Positions 39,023-47,522 of a stretch of DNA of 64,000 bases are shown in pieces. A program made the translations under genes and the position numbers. Under the pieces are notes generated by a model. That model did no database searches. It worked only from the letters and a program-made list of their open reading frames with translations, and had not been told where the DNA came from. Source of the DNA: Microvirga subterranea (GTDB lineage: Bacteria; Pseudomonadota; Alphaproteobacteria; Rhizobiales; Beijerinckiaceae); the NCBI RefSeq assembly GCF_003350535.1, contig NZ_QQBB01000001.1:544727-608726 (forward strand), read 5' to 3'. Numbering within the stretch: the first letter of the stretch is position 1; the number at the start of each line of letters is the position of its first letter.

Positions 39023-39352
39023 ATGATCACCTGCTTCATCCGCTACGAGATCGATCCGTTCAACCGCGAAGCCTTCGACGAGTACGCCCGCAACTGGGGC
39101 CGGGCGATTCCGCGTTGCGGGGCCGATCTCGTGGGCTATTTTTCACCCCACGAGGGGTCGAGCACGACCGCCTACGGGGTCTATCATGTGGAGAGCCTCG
39201 CGGCTTACGAGGCCTACCGGGCGCGGCTCAGGGACGATCCGCTCGGCCGCGCCAACTACGACTTCGCCAGGCGCGAGAAATTCATCCGCCGGGAGGACAG
39301 GATTTTCCTGCGCCTCGCCTCGGCGCCGCACGGGGAGCTGATCCGCCCATGA
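39023..39352 (+). CDS. NIPSNAP-family protein (109 aa)
   Basis: A dimeric alpha/beta-barrel (ferredoxin-like) domain of the NIPSNAP type, visible as [40 protein letters not shown] and [19 protein letters not shown]. Function of the family is uncertain. Its stop overlaps the ATG of the ABM-domain gene, so the two are coupled, and both diverge from the ArsR-type regulator. Confidence 0.87.
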   Translation: MITCFIRYEIDPFNREAFDEYARNWGRAIPRCGADLVGYFSPHEGSSTTAYGVYHVESLAAYEAYRARLRDDPLGRANYDFARREKFIRREDRIFLRLASAPHGELIRP

Positions 39353-39702
39353 TCGCCGTCATCTTCGAAGTCTGGCCCGCCGAAGGGCGCAAGGGCCGCT
39401 ATCTCGACCTCGCGGCCGCCCTGAAGGAGGAACTCGTCGGCATGGACGGCTTCCTGTCGATCGAACGCTTCCAGAGCCTGAGCGAGCCGCAAAAACTCCT
39501 GTCCCTGTCGTTCTGGCGCGACGAGGAGGCGGTGCGGGCCTGGCGCAACCGTCCGGCCCACCGGGCGACCCAAGGGGAGGGACGCGACGGGGTCTTTCGC
39601 GACTACCGCCTGCGGGTCGCGGCGGTGCTGCGCGACTACGGCATGACCGAGCGCGACGAGGCGCCGGCGGACAGCCGCGCGGCGCACGAGCCGGCCGCAT
39701 AG
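39349..39702 (+). CDS. Antibiotic biosynthesis monooxygenase (ABM) domain protein (117 aa)
   Basis: A small ferredoxin-like ABM domain: [40 protein letters not shown] and [19 protein letters not shown]. Such proteins may be monooxygenases or heme-handling enzymes; no cofactor residue is diagnostic here. It overlaps the NIPSNAP gene by four bases, pairing two proteins of similar fold. The tail after residue 100 is charged and probably flexible. Confidence 0.88.
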   Translation: MIAVIFEVWPAEGRKGRYLDLAAALKEELVGMDGFLSIERFQSLSEPQKLLSLSFWRDEEAVRAWRNRPAHRATQGEGRDGVFRDYRLRVAAVLRDYGMTERDEAPADSRAAHEPAA

Positions 39703-39733
39703 AAAAAGGCCGGAGCGTTGCTCCGGCCTCTCA
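39702..39733 (-). terminator. Rho-independent terminator after ppa
   Basis: Minus-strand stem GGCCGGAGC / GCTCCGGCC with a short AAC-type loop, followed by TTTTTC. It lies in the gap of the convergent ABM and ppa genes, about 22 bases after the ppa stop. Confidence 0.88.
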
Positions 39734-39754
39734 ATTCATCGGCGGGATCGGACC

Positions 39755-40285
39755 TCAGCCCTTCTTGGCGCGCTCGATCGCCTCGATGATCAGGCGCTTG
39801 GCTTCCGTAGCGTCGCCCCAGCGGATGATCTTGGCCCACTTGCCGGGCTCGAGGTCCTTGTAGTGCTCGAAGAAGTGCTCGATCTGCTTGATGGTGATCT
39901 CCGGCAGGTCGGTGTAGCTCTCGACCCGGTCGTAGCGCTGGGTCAGCTTGTGGGACGGCACCGCGATGATCTTCTCGTCCTGGCCGCCGTCGTCCTCCAT
40001 CACCAGCACGCCCACGGGGCGCACGTTCATGACCGCGCCCGGCGCGATCGCCCGGGTGTTGGCGACCAGCACGTCGCAGGGATCCCCGTCGCCCGAGAGG
40101 GTGTGGGGAATGAAGCCGTAATTCCCCGGATAGCGCATGGCCGTGTAGAGGAAGCGGTCGACGAACAGGGTGCCGGATTCCTTGTCCATCTCGTATTTGA
40201 TCGGTTCGCCGCCCAGCGGCACCTCGATGATGACGTTCACGTCCTCCGGCGGGTTGTTTCCGATCTTGATCGCGTCGATGCGCAT
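39755..40285 (-). CDS. ppa: Inorganic pyrophosphatase, family I (176 aa)
   Basis: Hydrolyses pyrophosphate released by biosynthesis. The signature [19 protein letters not shown] holds the metal-binding aspartates, and [18 protein letters not shown] and [16 protein letters not shown] are also conserved. Length is that of bacterial family I enzymes. It is a single leftward gene with its own terminator. Confidence 0.97.
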   Translation of the reverse strand: MRIDAIKIGNNPPEDVNVIIEVPLGGEPIKYEMDKESGTLFVDRFLYTAMRYPGNYGFIPHTLSGDGDPCDVLVANTRAIAPGAVMNVRPVGVLVMEDDGGQDEKIIAVPSHKLTQRYDRVESYTDLPEITIKQIEHFFEHYKDLEPGKWAKIIRWGDATEAKRLIIEAIERAKKG

Positions 40286-40471
40286 GGCGAGAGTGTCTCC
40301 GTCGATACGGGCTGATGGTTTGGACGCCTCACTAGCGCATCATCCGCCGAAGTGTAAGCGGCTCGGCCGCAGGTTCGTGCGCCGCCTCGAGAAAATCCCG
40401 TGGGAGCCAGGACTATTCCGACCGTCCGGAGGCTTTTCTTCCTGAGACAGGCCCGAAGGCCGCTCAGGGCG

Positions 40472-40978
40472 TCAACGAAACAGGTACGCCACCTTGGCGA
40501 GCGTCGCGCCGCCGATGCGCTCCTCGACCCGGGCGACGCTCTTCCCGCCCTGGCCCTCGTAGAAGGCGCAGGCCCGCTCGTTGTCGGCGAGCGCCCAGAC
40601 CACGATCTTGTCCATCTCGCGGGCGCGCAGATCGTTGGACACGGCCCGGAACAGGCGCCGGCCGAGGCCCACGCCCTGGTATTCGGGCAGGAGGTACAGC
40701 TCGTCGATCTCCCCGTCGGCCGGCAGCGACCGGTCGCGGCAGCGGCCGTAGGACGCGTAACCCGCCACCCCCTGGCCGATGTCGAGCACCGCGAGCGGGC
40801 GCCCCCGCGTCACCGTGGAGCGCCACCAGCGCAGGCCCCGGCGCGACAGCATCTTTTCGAGCGCGAGCCCCGGAATGATGCCGAGATACGCTTCGCGCCA
40901 CGCGGCGTCGAACACTTTTGCGAGCCCCTGGGCGTCGCCTGGCTTGGCCTGACGGATACTGACGAGAAGATCGCTCAT
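40472..40978 (-). CDS. GNAT family N-acetyltransferase (168 aa)
   Basis: The acetyl-CoA loop is Q-G-V-G-L-G-R in LLPEYQGVGLGRRLFRAVS, followed by the ALADNERACAFYEGQGGKSV motif typical of GNAT enzymes that act on small molecules or protein N-termini. N-terminal IRQAKPGDAQGLAKVFDAAW fits the fold. Substrate unknown. It is a single gene reading leftwards, divergent from the second RTX gene across a 291-base gap that is A+T-rich near 41161-41220 (about 40% G+C) and holds no gene I can see. Confidence 0.9.
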   Translation of the reverse strand: MSDLLVSIRQAKPGDAQGLAKVFDAAWREAYLGIIPGLALEKMLSRRGLRWWRSTVTRGRPLAVLDIGQGVAGYASYGRCRDRSLPADGEIDELYLLPEYQGVGLGRRLFRAVSNDLRAREMDKIVVWALADNERACAFYEGQGGKSVARVEERIGGATLAKVAYLFR

Positions 40979-41269
40979 GGTCTTGGCTTCGGGAGAAGAG
41001 AAGCAGTGTCGGTGAGCATCCGCGCAAGGTGGTTAACGCGGCCTTAAACGCGCGAGGCTCCACCCCCGTGAAAGCGTGGCCATTCAAGCAGAATGGGGCC
41101 GGGGAGGGGAATGGGTCGGAACGACGCGGGACGGGGTGACACCCCCCTGAACGGGGAGTTGTTGGTCCATTGTAATGAGCTTATGGGTTTACGTAACGTT
41201 GTACCAACATATGGCTGAAAATCCGACACTGTCCAGGCGTTCACGGACCGTTTTTAATCGGGGTAAGCA

Positions 41270-42853
41270 ATGGCAATTTACAAATCGGGCTTGGAAACAC
41301 GGGTCAATATGAGGACGGCCGACATCCAATCGGAGCCGACTGTGGCAACATTGGCAGACGGCGGCTGGATCGTCACTTGGCAGTCCAACGGACAGGACAC
41401 AGACGGCTACGGTATTTATCAGAAGCGTTTCGACCACAACGGCAATGCAGTCTCCACAGCCGACCGACTCGTCAACGTCACCACGGCTGACAGTCAATAT
41501 GATCCGAATGTGACGGCTCTGGCGGACGGCGGTTGGGTCGTAACCTGGGAATCCCTGGGGCAAGATGGTTCTAGCTATGGCATCTATCAGCAGCGCTTCG
41601 ACCAGAACGGGGATGCACTTTATCAAGCTGACCGCATCGTCAACGTCACCACAACAGGTTCTCAAACGAACCCGAGTGTGACGGCTCTGACGGATGGCGG
41701 CTGGGTCGTAACCTGGGAATCAAATGGGCAGGACGGCAGCGGCACCGGCATTTATCAGCAGCGCTTCGATCGTGACGGCAATGCTGCTTCCGCTGCCGAT
41801 CGGCTCGTCAACGTCACCACGACAGGATCTCAACTAAATACAAGCGTGACGGGACTGGCAGGTGGCGGTTGGGCAGTGACCTGGAAATCCAGTGATGATC
41901 AGATCTATATGCAGGCATTCGACCGCAACGGTGTGGCATCTTCAACTATCGATGTCCTCATCAACACAACATTAGGCGGGAGCAAGGATTTCCCCCGCGT
42001 AACGGCACTGCCCGACGGGAGCTGGATCGTAACTTGGTCGTCGAACCAGGACGGCGACTTCAACATTTATCAGCAGCGTTTTCTGCCGGAAAAGGCGCCG
42101 CACGATCTCACGCTCAGCGGCAGCACGGTGCAGGAGGGGGCCACGTCCGGCACCCCGGTGGGAACGGTCGTCGGGCAGGACGCCAACCTGAATTACGGCG
42201 ATCAGCTTACCTACACACTCCTCGATGATGCCGACGGACGTTTCAAGCTGATGGGAGACAAAATCCTGGTCGAGAATGGCCTGCGGCTCGACTACGAACA
42301 GGCGGCCATACATACCATCAAGGTGCAGGTGGCCGATCGCGCTGGCAACACCTTGGTGAAAGACTTCGCCATCACTGTCACCGACATACCAGACACCAGT
42401 CCGCCTCCGCCGCCCAATCTCGTACTGCGCGGCACGTCGGGCGCGAACACGCTTACGGGGCAGGCCGGTCACGACACGCTCTATGGCGGAGCCGGCAAGG
42501 ACGTGCTCACGGGCGGGTCCGGCCAGGACGTGTTCGTGTTCGACACGCGGCCGAACAAGCGCACCAACCTGGACACGATCACCGACTTCAACGCGACCGA
42601 CGACACGATCTGGCTCGACAACAAGTACCTGAAGAAGCTGGGCTCCGGCTCGGCCTCGAAGCCGGCCAAGCTGAAGGCGGCGTTCTTCAAGGTGGCCGAC
42701 AAGGCCAAGGACGGCAACGACTACCTGGTCTACAACAAGAAGACCGGGGTCTTGTACTACGACGAGGACGGCTCGGGCGCGAAGGCGGCCGTCGCCATCG
42801 CCAAGCTCGCCAACAAGGCGAGCCTCACCAAGAACGACTTCTTCGTCATCTGA
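41270..42853 (+). CDS. RTX protein with five 56-residue tandem repeats (527 aa)
   Basis: Predicted type I-secreted protein. The first 270 residues are five tandem units, each with a D-G-G-W-x-V-T-W core (Trp33, 89, 145, 201 and 252; spacing 56, 56, 56, 51) and GIYQQRFDxNG, which may form a small propeller or beta repeat. A cadherin-like domain covers about 275-375 (DQLTYTLLDDADGRFKLMGD). RTX repeats follow (LTGQAGHDTLYGGAGKDVLT), and a C-terminal domain ends KNDFFVI, like that of the other two RTX genes. No signal peptide. The N-terminal coding part is lower in G+C (about 57%) than the rest. Confidence 0.9.
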   Translation: MAIYKSGLETRVNMRTADIQSEPTVATLADGGWIVTWQSNGQDTDGYGIYQKRFDHNGNAVSTADRLVNVTTADSQYDPNVTALADGGWVVTWESLGQDGSSYGIYQQRFDQNGDALYQADRIVNVTTTGSQTNPSVTALTDGGWVVTWESNGQDGSGTGIYQQRFDRDGNAASAADRLVNVTTTGSQLNTSVTGLAGGGWAVTWKSSDDQIYMQAFDRNGVASSTIDVLINTTLGGSKDFPRVTALPDGSWIVTWSSNQDGDFNIYQQRFLPEKAPHDLTLSGSTVQEGATSGTPVGTVVGQDANLNYGDQLTYTLLDDADGRFKLMGDKILVENGLRLDYEQAAIHTIKVQVADRAGNTLVKDFAITVTDIPDTSPPPPPNLVLRGTSGANTLTGQAGHDTLYGGAGKDVLTGGSGQDVFVFDTRPNKRTNLDTITDFNATDDTIWLDNKYLKKLGSGSASKPAKLKAAFFKVADKAKDGNDYLVYNKKTGVLYYDEDGSGAKAAVAIAKLANKASLTKNDFFVI

Positions 42854-42882
42854 CGCGCCTTCCATCGCATCCTCGGCAAGCA

Positions 42883-42909
42883 AGCCCCGCCCTCCGGCGG
42901 GGCTTTTTG
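42883..42909 (+). terminator. Rho-independent terminator after second RTX gene
   Basis: Stem AGCCCCGCC / GGCGGGGCT with a CTCC loop and a TTTTT tract, 30 bases after the stop codon. Confidence 0.88.
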
Positions 42910-43091
42910 CGTCGACGGGGTGCTTGCGCCGCCCTGTGCCGAATCGCACATGCAACAGGGTTGCCCGGAAGCAGGGCCGGCCTAATTCGCCGAATGCAAC
43001 AATGATGCATCGGCCGCAGCCACCGGGTGAAGGCGCCACCAGGCGCAGCTTCGCCCGACGGGATGCTGAGCGCCACGAAAGGTAAGCCCCC

Positions 43092-45203
43092 ATGCCGACC
43101 CTCAGCCTGACCTCCTTCACCCGCCCCCAAGCCACAGACCTCATCAGCCGCATCTCCACCGGCCCGCGCGACGCGCTGGGCCGGGAGCTGGAAGCTGATG
43201 GCAGCAGCAGCATTGGCAGCGTCACCACGGACGGCCGCTACGCAGTGTTCCTCACCGAAGCCCCGAATCTTGGCGCAGATCCGGGATCCTGGGGCGGAGC
43301 CGTTATCTGGAAAGATCTCGGGACCGGAACGGTGCGGATCGTCTCCGCGCTCGCGCCGGAAGCCGGCGGAGCCATCCTGACCGCCTGTGAAAATCCCGCT
43401 GTCAGTTCGGATGGACGGCATGTCATTTTCGAGTCCGACTTGGAAGACGTTCCGGGCTACGGTGCCATGTACTCCGGCATCTTTCTCAAGGATCTCCAGA
43501 CGGGCGCCCTGACACGAATCGATACGGCGACGCCGGACGGGCAGGGTCACCAGGCTCCCGCCGAAGGCTTCAGCCGGGATGCGAGCTTCACCGGCAACGG
43601 GCGCTACGTGATCTTTCAGACCGAAGCGGACAATCTTGTTCCCGGTACCATCGGCGGATCCGACAACGTCTATCGCAAGGACCTACAGACGGGTGCCCTG
43701 GTGCTGGTCTCCGCCAGGGCTGATGGCGGGGCCGCCAACAAATCGGATGATGCCGATGCCAGCTACGATGGGCGCTACGTGGTCTTCACCAGCTCCGCGA
43801 GCGATCTCGTCGCCGGCGACACGAACGATCGTCCAGACATCTTCCGCAAGGATCTCGTGACCGGCGAGGTGGTGCGGGTCTCGACCGGCAGCAGGACTGC
43901 GCAGGGGCAAGAGGCGGAGGCGAACGGCCCCTCGCGGGAGGCGTCGATCAGCGCCGACGGGCGCTACGTGGTGTTCCAAAGCAGCGCCGGCAACCTCGTG
44001 GCCGGCGACACCAACGGCCACACGGACATCTTCCGCAAGGATCTCGTGACGGGCGAGACCATCCGGGTCTCGACCGGCTCCGGGGGCGTTCAGGCCAATG
44101 GCGAATGCCTCTATGCGGATATCAGCCCTGATGGACGTTATGTGTTGTTCGAAAGCGATGCGACCAATCTCGACGGCGGCGACGGCAGAGACAGACAGGT
44201 CTTCCGCAAGGATCTTCAGACCGGAGAGATCGTGCGCATCGGCTCCGCTACCGGCGCTGTTGCCAACGATATTAGCTTTCATGCCAAATTTGGTGCCGAT
44301 GGGCATTCGATCCTGTTCACCAGCTGGGCCGGCAACCTCGTTCCCGGCGACGGCAACGATGTGCGCGACGTGTTCCGGGTCGACAACGATCTTCTCCCGC
44401 ATAGGCAGGCCATCGTGGATGGCCGCTACGTGAAGGCGAGCTTCGACGTAGGCCACGCATCTGGCGCCAGCATCAGCTGGGGCGACGGCACGAGCGAGTC
44501 GGTCACGCCGACGGGCGGCAAGGTCAGCTTCGGCCATGCCTATGCGACCGCCGGCGTGAAGGCCGCCACCGTCACCGTGAAGGAAGGCGCGCAGACCTGG
44601 ATCGTTCCCTATCAGGTCGATATCGCGGCCGGAAAGATGGGTCGCGACACGGGCCTGCACGATACGCTCTCGGGCGGCGCAGGCGGCGACAGCCTGGCGG
44701 GAGATGGATTCGGAAACATCCTGGCCGGCCATGCGGGCAACGACATCCTCAAGGGCGAGGCCGGCAACGACGTGCTCGGCGGCGGCGAGGGGCGCGACAG
44801 GCTCTATGGCGGCAAGGGTGCGGCGAGCCAGGATGCGTTCCTGTTCGACGTAAGGCTCACCAGCAAGGGCGTCGCCAGCCGGCACAAGGACACGATCGAG
44901 GATTTCGGCGCCAGGTACGACGCGATCTGGCTCGACGACGCGGCGTTCTCGAACCGCACCATCGCCAAGGCGCTGAAGAACAAGGGTGCCTCCCTCGACA
45001 ACCCGGTGAAGATGAAGGCCGGCTTCTTCAAGAAGGGCGCAAAGGCCGCCGACCGGGACGATTTCTTCATCTACAACGACAAGACCAAGAAGCTCTACTT
45101 CGATGCGGACGGCTCCGGCTCCAAGGCGATGGTCGAGATCGCCACCATCAAGCTCGAAGCGGGCGCGGGCAAGCTCTCCGCCAACGACTTCTTCTTCGTC
45201 TGA
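43092..45203 (+). CDS. RTX protein with seven PD40/TolB-like propeller repeats (703 aa)
   Basis: Predicted type I-secreted protein. About residues 15-445 contain seven D-G-R-Y/H-x-V-x-F repeats (SSDGRHVIFES, ADGRYVVFQS, SPDGRYVLFES and others). Most are followed by NLVAGDTN and DIFRKDLVTGE, consistent with a seven-bladed TolB-type propeller. A PKD-like segment follows (SISWGDGT with FGHAYATAGVKAATVTV), then RTX repeats (LSGGAGGDSLAGDGFGNILA, GGEGRDRLYGGKG). The C-terminal domain ends ANDFFFV. No signal peptide. The repeats Asp-Thr-Asn-Gly/Asp may themselves bind calcium. Confidence 0.9.
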   Translation: MPTLSLTSFTRPQATDLISRISTGPRDALGRELEADGSSSIGSVTTDGRYAVFLTEAPNLGADPGSWGGAVIWKDLGTGTVRIVSALAPEAGGAILTACENPAVSSDGRHVIFESDLEDVPGYGAMYSGIFLKDLQTGALTRIDTATPDGQGHQAPAEGFSRDASFTGNGRYVIFQTEADNLVPGTIGGSDNVYRKDLQTGALVLVSARADGGAANKSDDADASYDGRYVVFTSSASDLVAGDTNDRPDIFRKDLVTGEVVRVSTGSRTAQGQEAEANGPSREASISADGRYVVFQSSAGNLVAGDTNGHTDIFRKDLVTGETIRVSTGSGGVQANGECLYADISPDGRYVLFESDATNLDGGDGRDRQVFRKDLQTGEIVRIGSATGAVANDISFHAKFGADGHSILFTSWAGNLVPGDGNDVRDVFRVDNDLLPHRQAIVDGRYVKASFDVGHASGASISWGDGTSESVTPTGGKVSFGHAYATAGVKAATVTVKEGAQTWIVPYQVDIAAGKMGRDTGLHDTLSGGAGGDSLAGDGFGNILAGHAGNDILKGEAGNDVLGGGEGRDRLYGGKGAASQDAFLFDVRLTSKGVASRHKDTIEDFGARYDAIWLDDAAFSNRTIAKALKNKGASLDNPVKMKAGFFKKGAKAADRDDFFIYNDKTKKLYFDADGSGSKAMVEIATIKLEAGAGKLSANDFFFV

Positions 45204-45221
45204 CGCGACCAGGGCTACGCA

Positions 45222-45258
45222 TGAAAAAGGCCGGGAATGAGGTCCATCCCCGGCCTTT
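45222..45258. terminator. Hairpin terminator between third RTX gene and asd
   Basis: Arms GGCCGGG and CCCGGCC with A5 on the left and TTT on the right. The minus strand (asd) gets a TTTTT tract, the plus strand only TTT. Confidence 0.8.
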
Positions 45259-45281
45259 GAACTTCGAAGAGCCGCGAAGCC

Positions 45282-46313
45282 TTACGCCGCGCGCTGCTTG
45301 GCCTTGAGCAGGCCGCGGTTCACCAGGGCCTCGGCGATCTGCACCGCGTTGAGGGCCGCGCCCTTGCGCAGGTTGTCGGACACGCACCAGAAGGCGAGGC
45401 CGTTCTCGACCGTGATGTCCTCGCGGATGCGGGAGATGTAGGTGGCGTCCTCGCCCGCCGCCTCGTGCGGGGTGATGTAGCCGCCGGGCTCGCGCTTGTC
45501 GATCACTACGACGCCCGGCGCGGAGCGCAGGATGTCGCGCGCCTCGTCGGCGCTGAGCGGCTGCTCGAACTCCACGTTCACGGCCTCGGAATGGCCGATG
45601 AAGACCGGCACGCGCACGCAGGTGGCGGTGAGCTTGATCTTGGGATCGAGAATCTTCTTGGTCTCCGCCATCATCTTCCACTCTTCCTTCGTGAACCCGT
45701 CCTCCATGAACACGTCGATGTGCGGGATCAGGTTGAAGGCGATGCGCTTGGGGAACTTCTTCTCCTGCACGTCCTGCAGCGAGTAGAGCGCCTTGGTCTG
45801 GCGGTCGAGCTCGTCCATGCCGTCCTTGCCGGCGCCGGAGACCGACTGGTAGGTCGACACGACGACGCGCTTGATGGTGGCGCGGTCATGGAGCGGCTTG
45901 AGGGCGACCACGAGCTGCGCCGTGGAGCAGTTCGGGTTGGCGATGATGCCCTTCTTCATCTCGCGCACGGCCTCGGCGTTCACCTCCGGGACCACGAGCG
46001 GCACGTCGGCGTCGTAGCGCCAGGCCGAGGAGTTGTCGATCACGACCGCGCCCTGGGCTGCGATCTTCGGCGACCACTCCTTCGAGATCTCGCCGCCAGC
46101 CGACATGAGGCAGAGGTCGACGTCCGAGAAGTCGTAGGTGTCGAGGGTCTTGGCCTTCAGCGTCTTGTCGCCGAAGGAAATCTCCGTGCCCTGGCTGCGG
46201 CGGGAGGCCAGCGCCACCACCTCGTCGGCCGGAAAGGCCCGCTCTGCGAGGATGTCGAGCATCTCGCGGCCCACATTGCCCGTCGCGCCGACCACGGCGA
46301 CCTTGTAACCCAT
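45282..46313 (-). CDS. asd: Aspartate-semialdehyde dehydrogenase (343 aa)
   Basis: NADPH-dependent reduction of aspartyl phosphate, the branch point to lysine/diaminopimelate, methionine and threonine. The Rossmann start KVAVVGATGNVGREMLDIL, the nucleophile Cys129 in IIANPNCSTAQLVVALKPLH and AFNLIPHIDVFMEDGFTKEE are conserved. It is the distal gene of the leftward leu-asd stretch. The 420 bases upstream (46314-46733) hold no supportable gene; only a hydrophobic frame without a start codon was seen. Confidence 0.96.
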   Translation of the reverse strand: MGYKVAVVGATGNVGREMLDILAERAFPADEVVALASRRSQGTEISFGDKTLKAKTLDTYDFSDVDLCLMSAGGEISKEWSPKIAAQGAVVIDNSSAWRYDADVPLVVPEVNAEAVREMKKGIIANPNCSTAQLVVALKPLHDRATIKRVVVSTYQSVSGAGKDGMDELDRQTKALYSLQDVQEKKFPKRIAFNLIPHIDVFMEDGFTKEEWKMMAETKKILDPKIKLTATCVRVPVFIGHSEAVNVEFEQPLSADEARDILRSAPGVVVIDKREPGGYITPHEAAGEDATYISRIREDITVENGLAFWCVSDNLRKGAALNAVQIAEALVNRGLLKAKQRAA

Positions 46314-46733
46314 TGGACTTCTCCTGTGTTCGCTCTCCCCGGGAGATATTTAGAACCCTTTTCGGGTGTCGCCTCTCGCCCCGACGGGAGAGAGGACCGG
46401 GGACGACGAGGCTACTCGGCCGTTTTCACGGCCGTCGTGACGGTTTTCGTTTTGCTCGTCGTGGTGAGCAGCGTCATTGCCATCGTCCATCCAGGGCCCG
46501 ATTCCAGGGGCCCGGTCTGGCCTTCAGCAACACACCAAAGACAGGCTTTCGTCAAGCGATCTCTCGAGGTTGCGGCATCCGGGCAGCCCTGCGGCGCGCC
46601 GTGGACAAGCCGGGGATGACCTGTGGGCGCTTAACCCTTGATTCACGGTGCCGGGCGAAAGCCTTCGAAGCGTCGGCAGCGCTACTGTAGAACATGGGGA
46701 CGAGACACGACCCGCAGGTTCACCAGCAGCGCC

Positions 46734-47522
46734 ATGCCGAAGGCCATCACCCAGGACTGGGACGAGGAGGACGCGTTCGACGGCGAGGACGAGCGCCCGT
46801 CCCGCCGCGCGCGCCGGCCCCTGCCCTGGCTGCGGATGATCCTGTTCTCGTCGCTGTGCATTGCTGCGCTGGTCTATTTCGCCAAGCAGGATGCCGGGCA
46901 GGCCCCTTCGGGCCAGCCGAAGGGGGTGCCGTCCGCCGTACTGGTTGCACCGCCGCCGCTGTGGCGGCCGCTTCCGTCCGCTCCCGCACTCTACGGCATC
47001 GAGGGCCGCGTCGCGCCCGTCGGGATCGAGGCCCGCGAGCACATGAGCGGCGGGCGCGAGGACACCCTGACCTTCGGGTCCTTCGGGGATATCGGCTACG
47101 GGCGGATCAGCCTGGTCCAGGGCTTCACCGAGCCGGCGCGCAGCTTCTTCGTCGACATCGTCCGCCGGGCCGCGGAGGCGGGGCTGTCCGTAACGCGCGA
47201 CACGCCGGGCCGGCCGGTGCCGACCAAGTTCGGCCCGATGGAAGCCGGAGCCGTGACGCTCGCGGGAGCCTCCGAGCAGACCTGCCAGGCCTTCCGCTTC
47301 GCCGACCCGGGGGCGAGCTTCGCGTTCCAGGGCTGGCTCTGCGGCAGCGAAGCCCAGCCCGTCGAGCCGGGCCATATCGCCTGCCTGGTCGACCGGATCA
47401 CGTTGCGGGCGACGGACAACCCGTCCGTGAAGGCGATCTTCGCCAAGGCCGAGGGCCAGCGGCTGCCGGCCTGCGGGACCGACGAGCGGACCTCCTCGAT
47501 CAGAGGTCCGGGCCGACCGTGA
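46734..47522 (+). CDS. Hypothetical membrane-anchored periplasmic protein (262 aa)
   Basis: An acidic, Arg-rich start (DWDEEDAFDGEDERPSRRAR) is followed by one membrane helix (WLRMILFSSLCIAALVYFA) and a soluble domain with four cysteines (SEQTCQAFRF, GWLCGSEAQP, HIACLVDRITL, LPACGTDE). This suggests disulfides in the periplasm. No family recognised. The ATG at 46734 starts the hydrophilic N-terminus; an earlier in-frame ATG at 46638 gives an unlikely leader. The last 23 bases overlap the end of the convergent sulfite oxidase-type gene. Confidence 0.78.
   Translation: MPKAITQDWDEEDAFDGEDERPSRRARRPLPWLRMILFSSLCIAALVYFAKQDAGQAPSGQPKGVPSAVLVAPPPLWRPLPSAPALYGIEGRVAPVGIEAREHMSGGREDTLTFGSFGDIGYGRISLVQGFTEPARSFFVDIVRRAAEAGLSVTRDTPGRPVPTKFGPMEAGAVTLAGASEQTCQAFRFADPGASFAFQGWLCGSEAQPVEPGHIACLVDRITLRATDNPSVKAIFAKAEGQRLPACGTDERTSSIRGPGRP

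Noticed and set aside
46440..46619. Hydrophobic frame (VVTVFVLLVVVSSVIAIV) upstream of the 46734 gene
   Set aside because: It has no ATG and no ribosome site, only internal GTG codons, and the downstream part is not protein-like.
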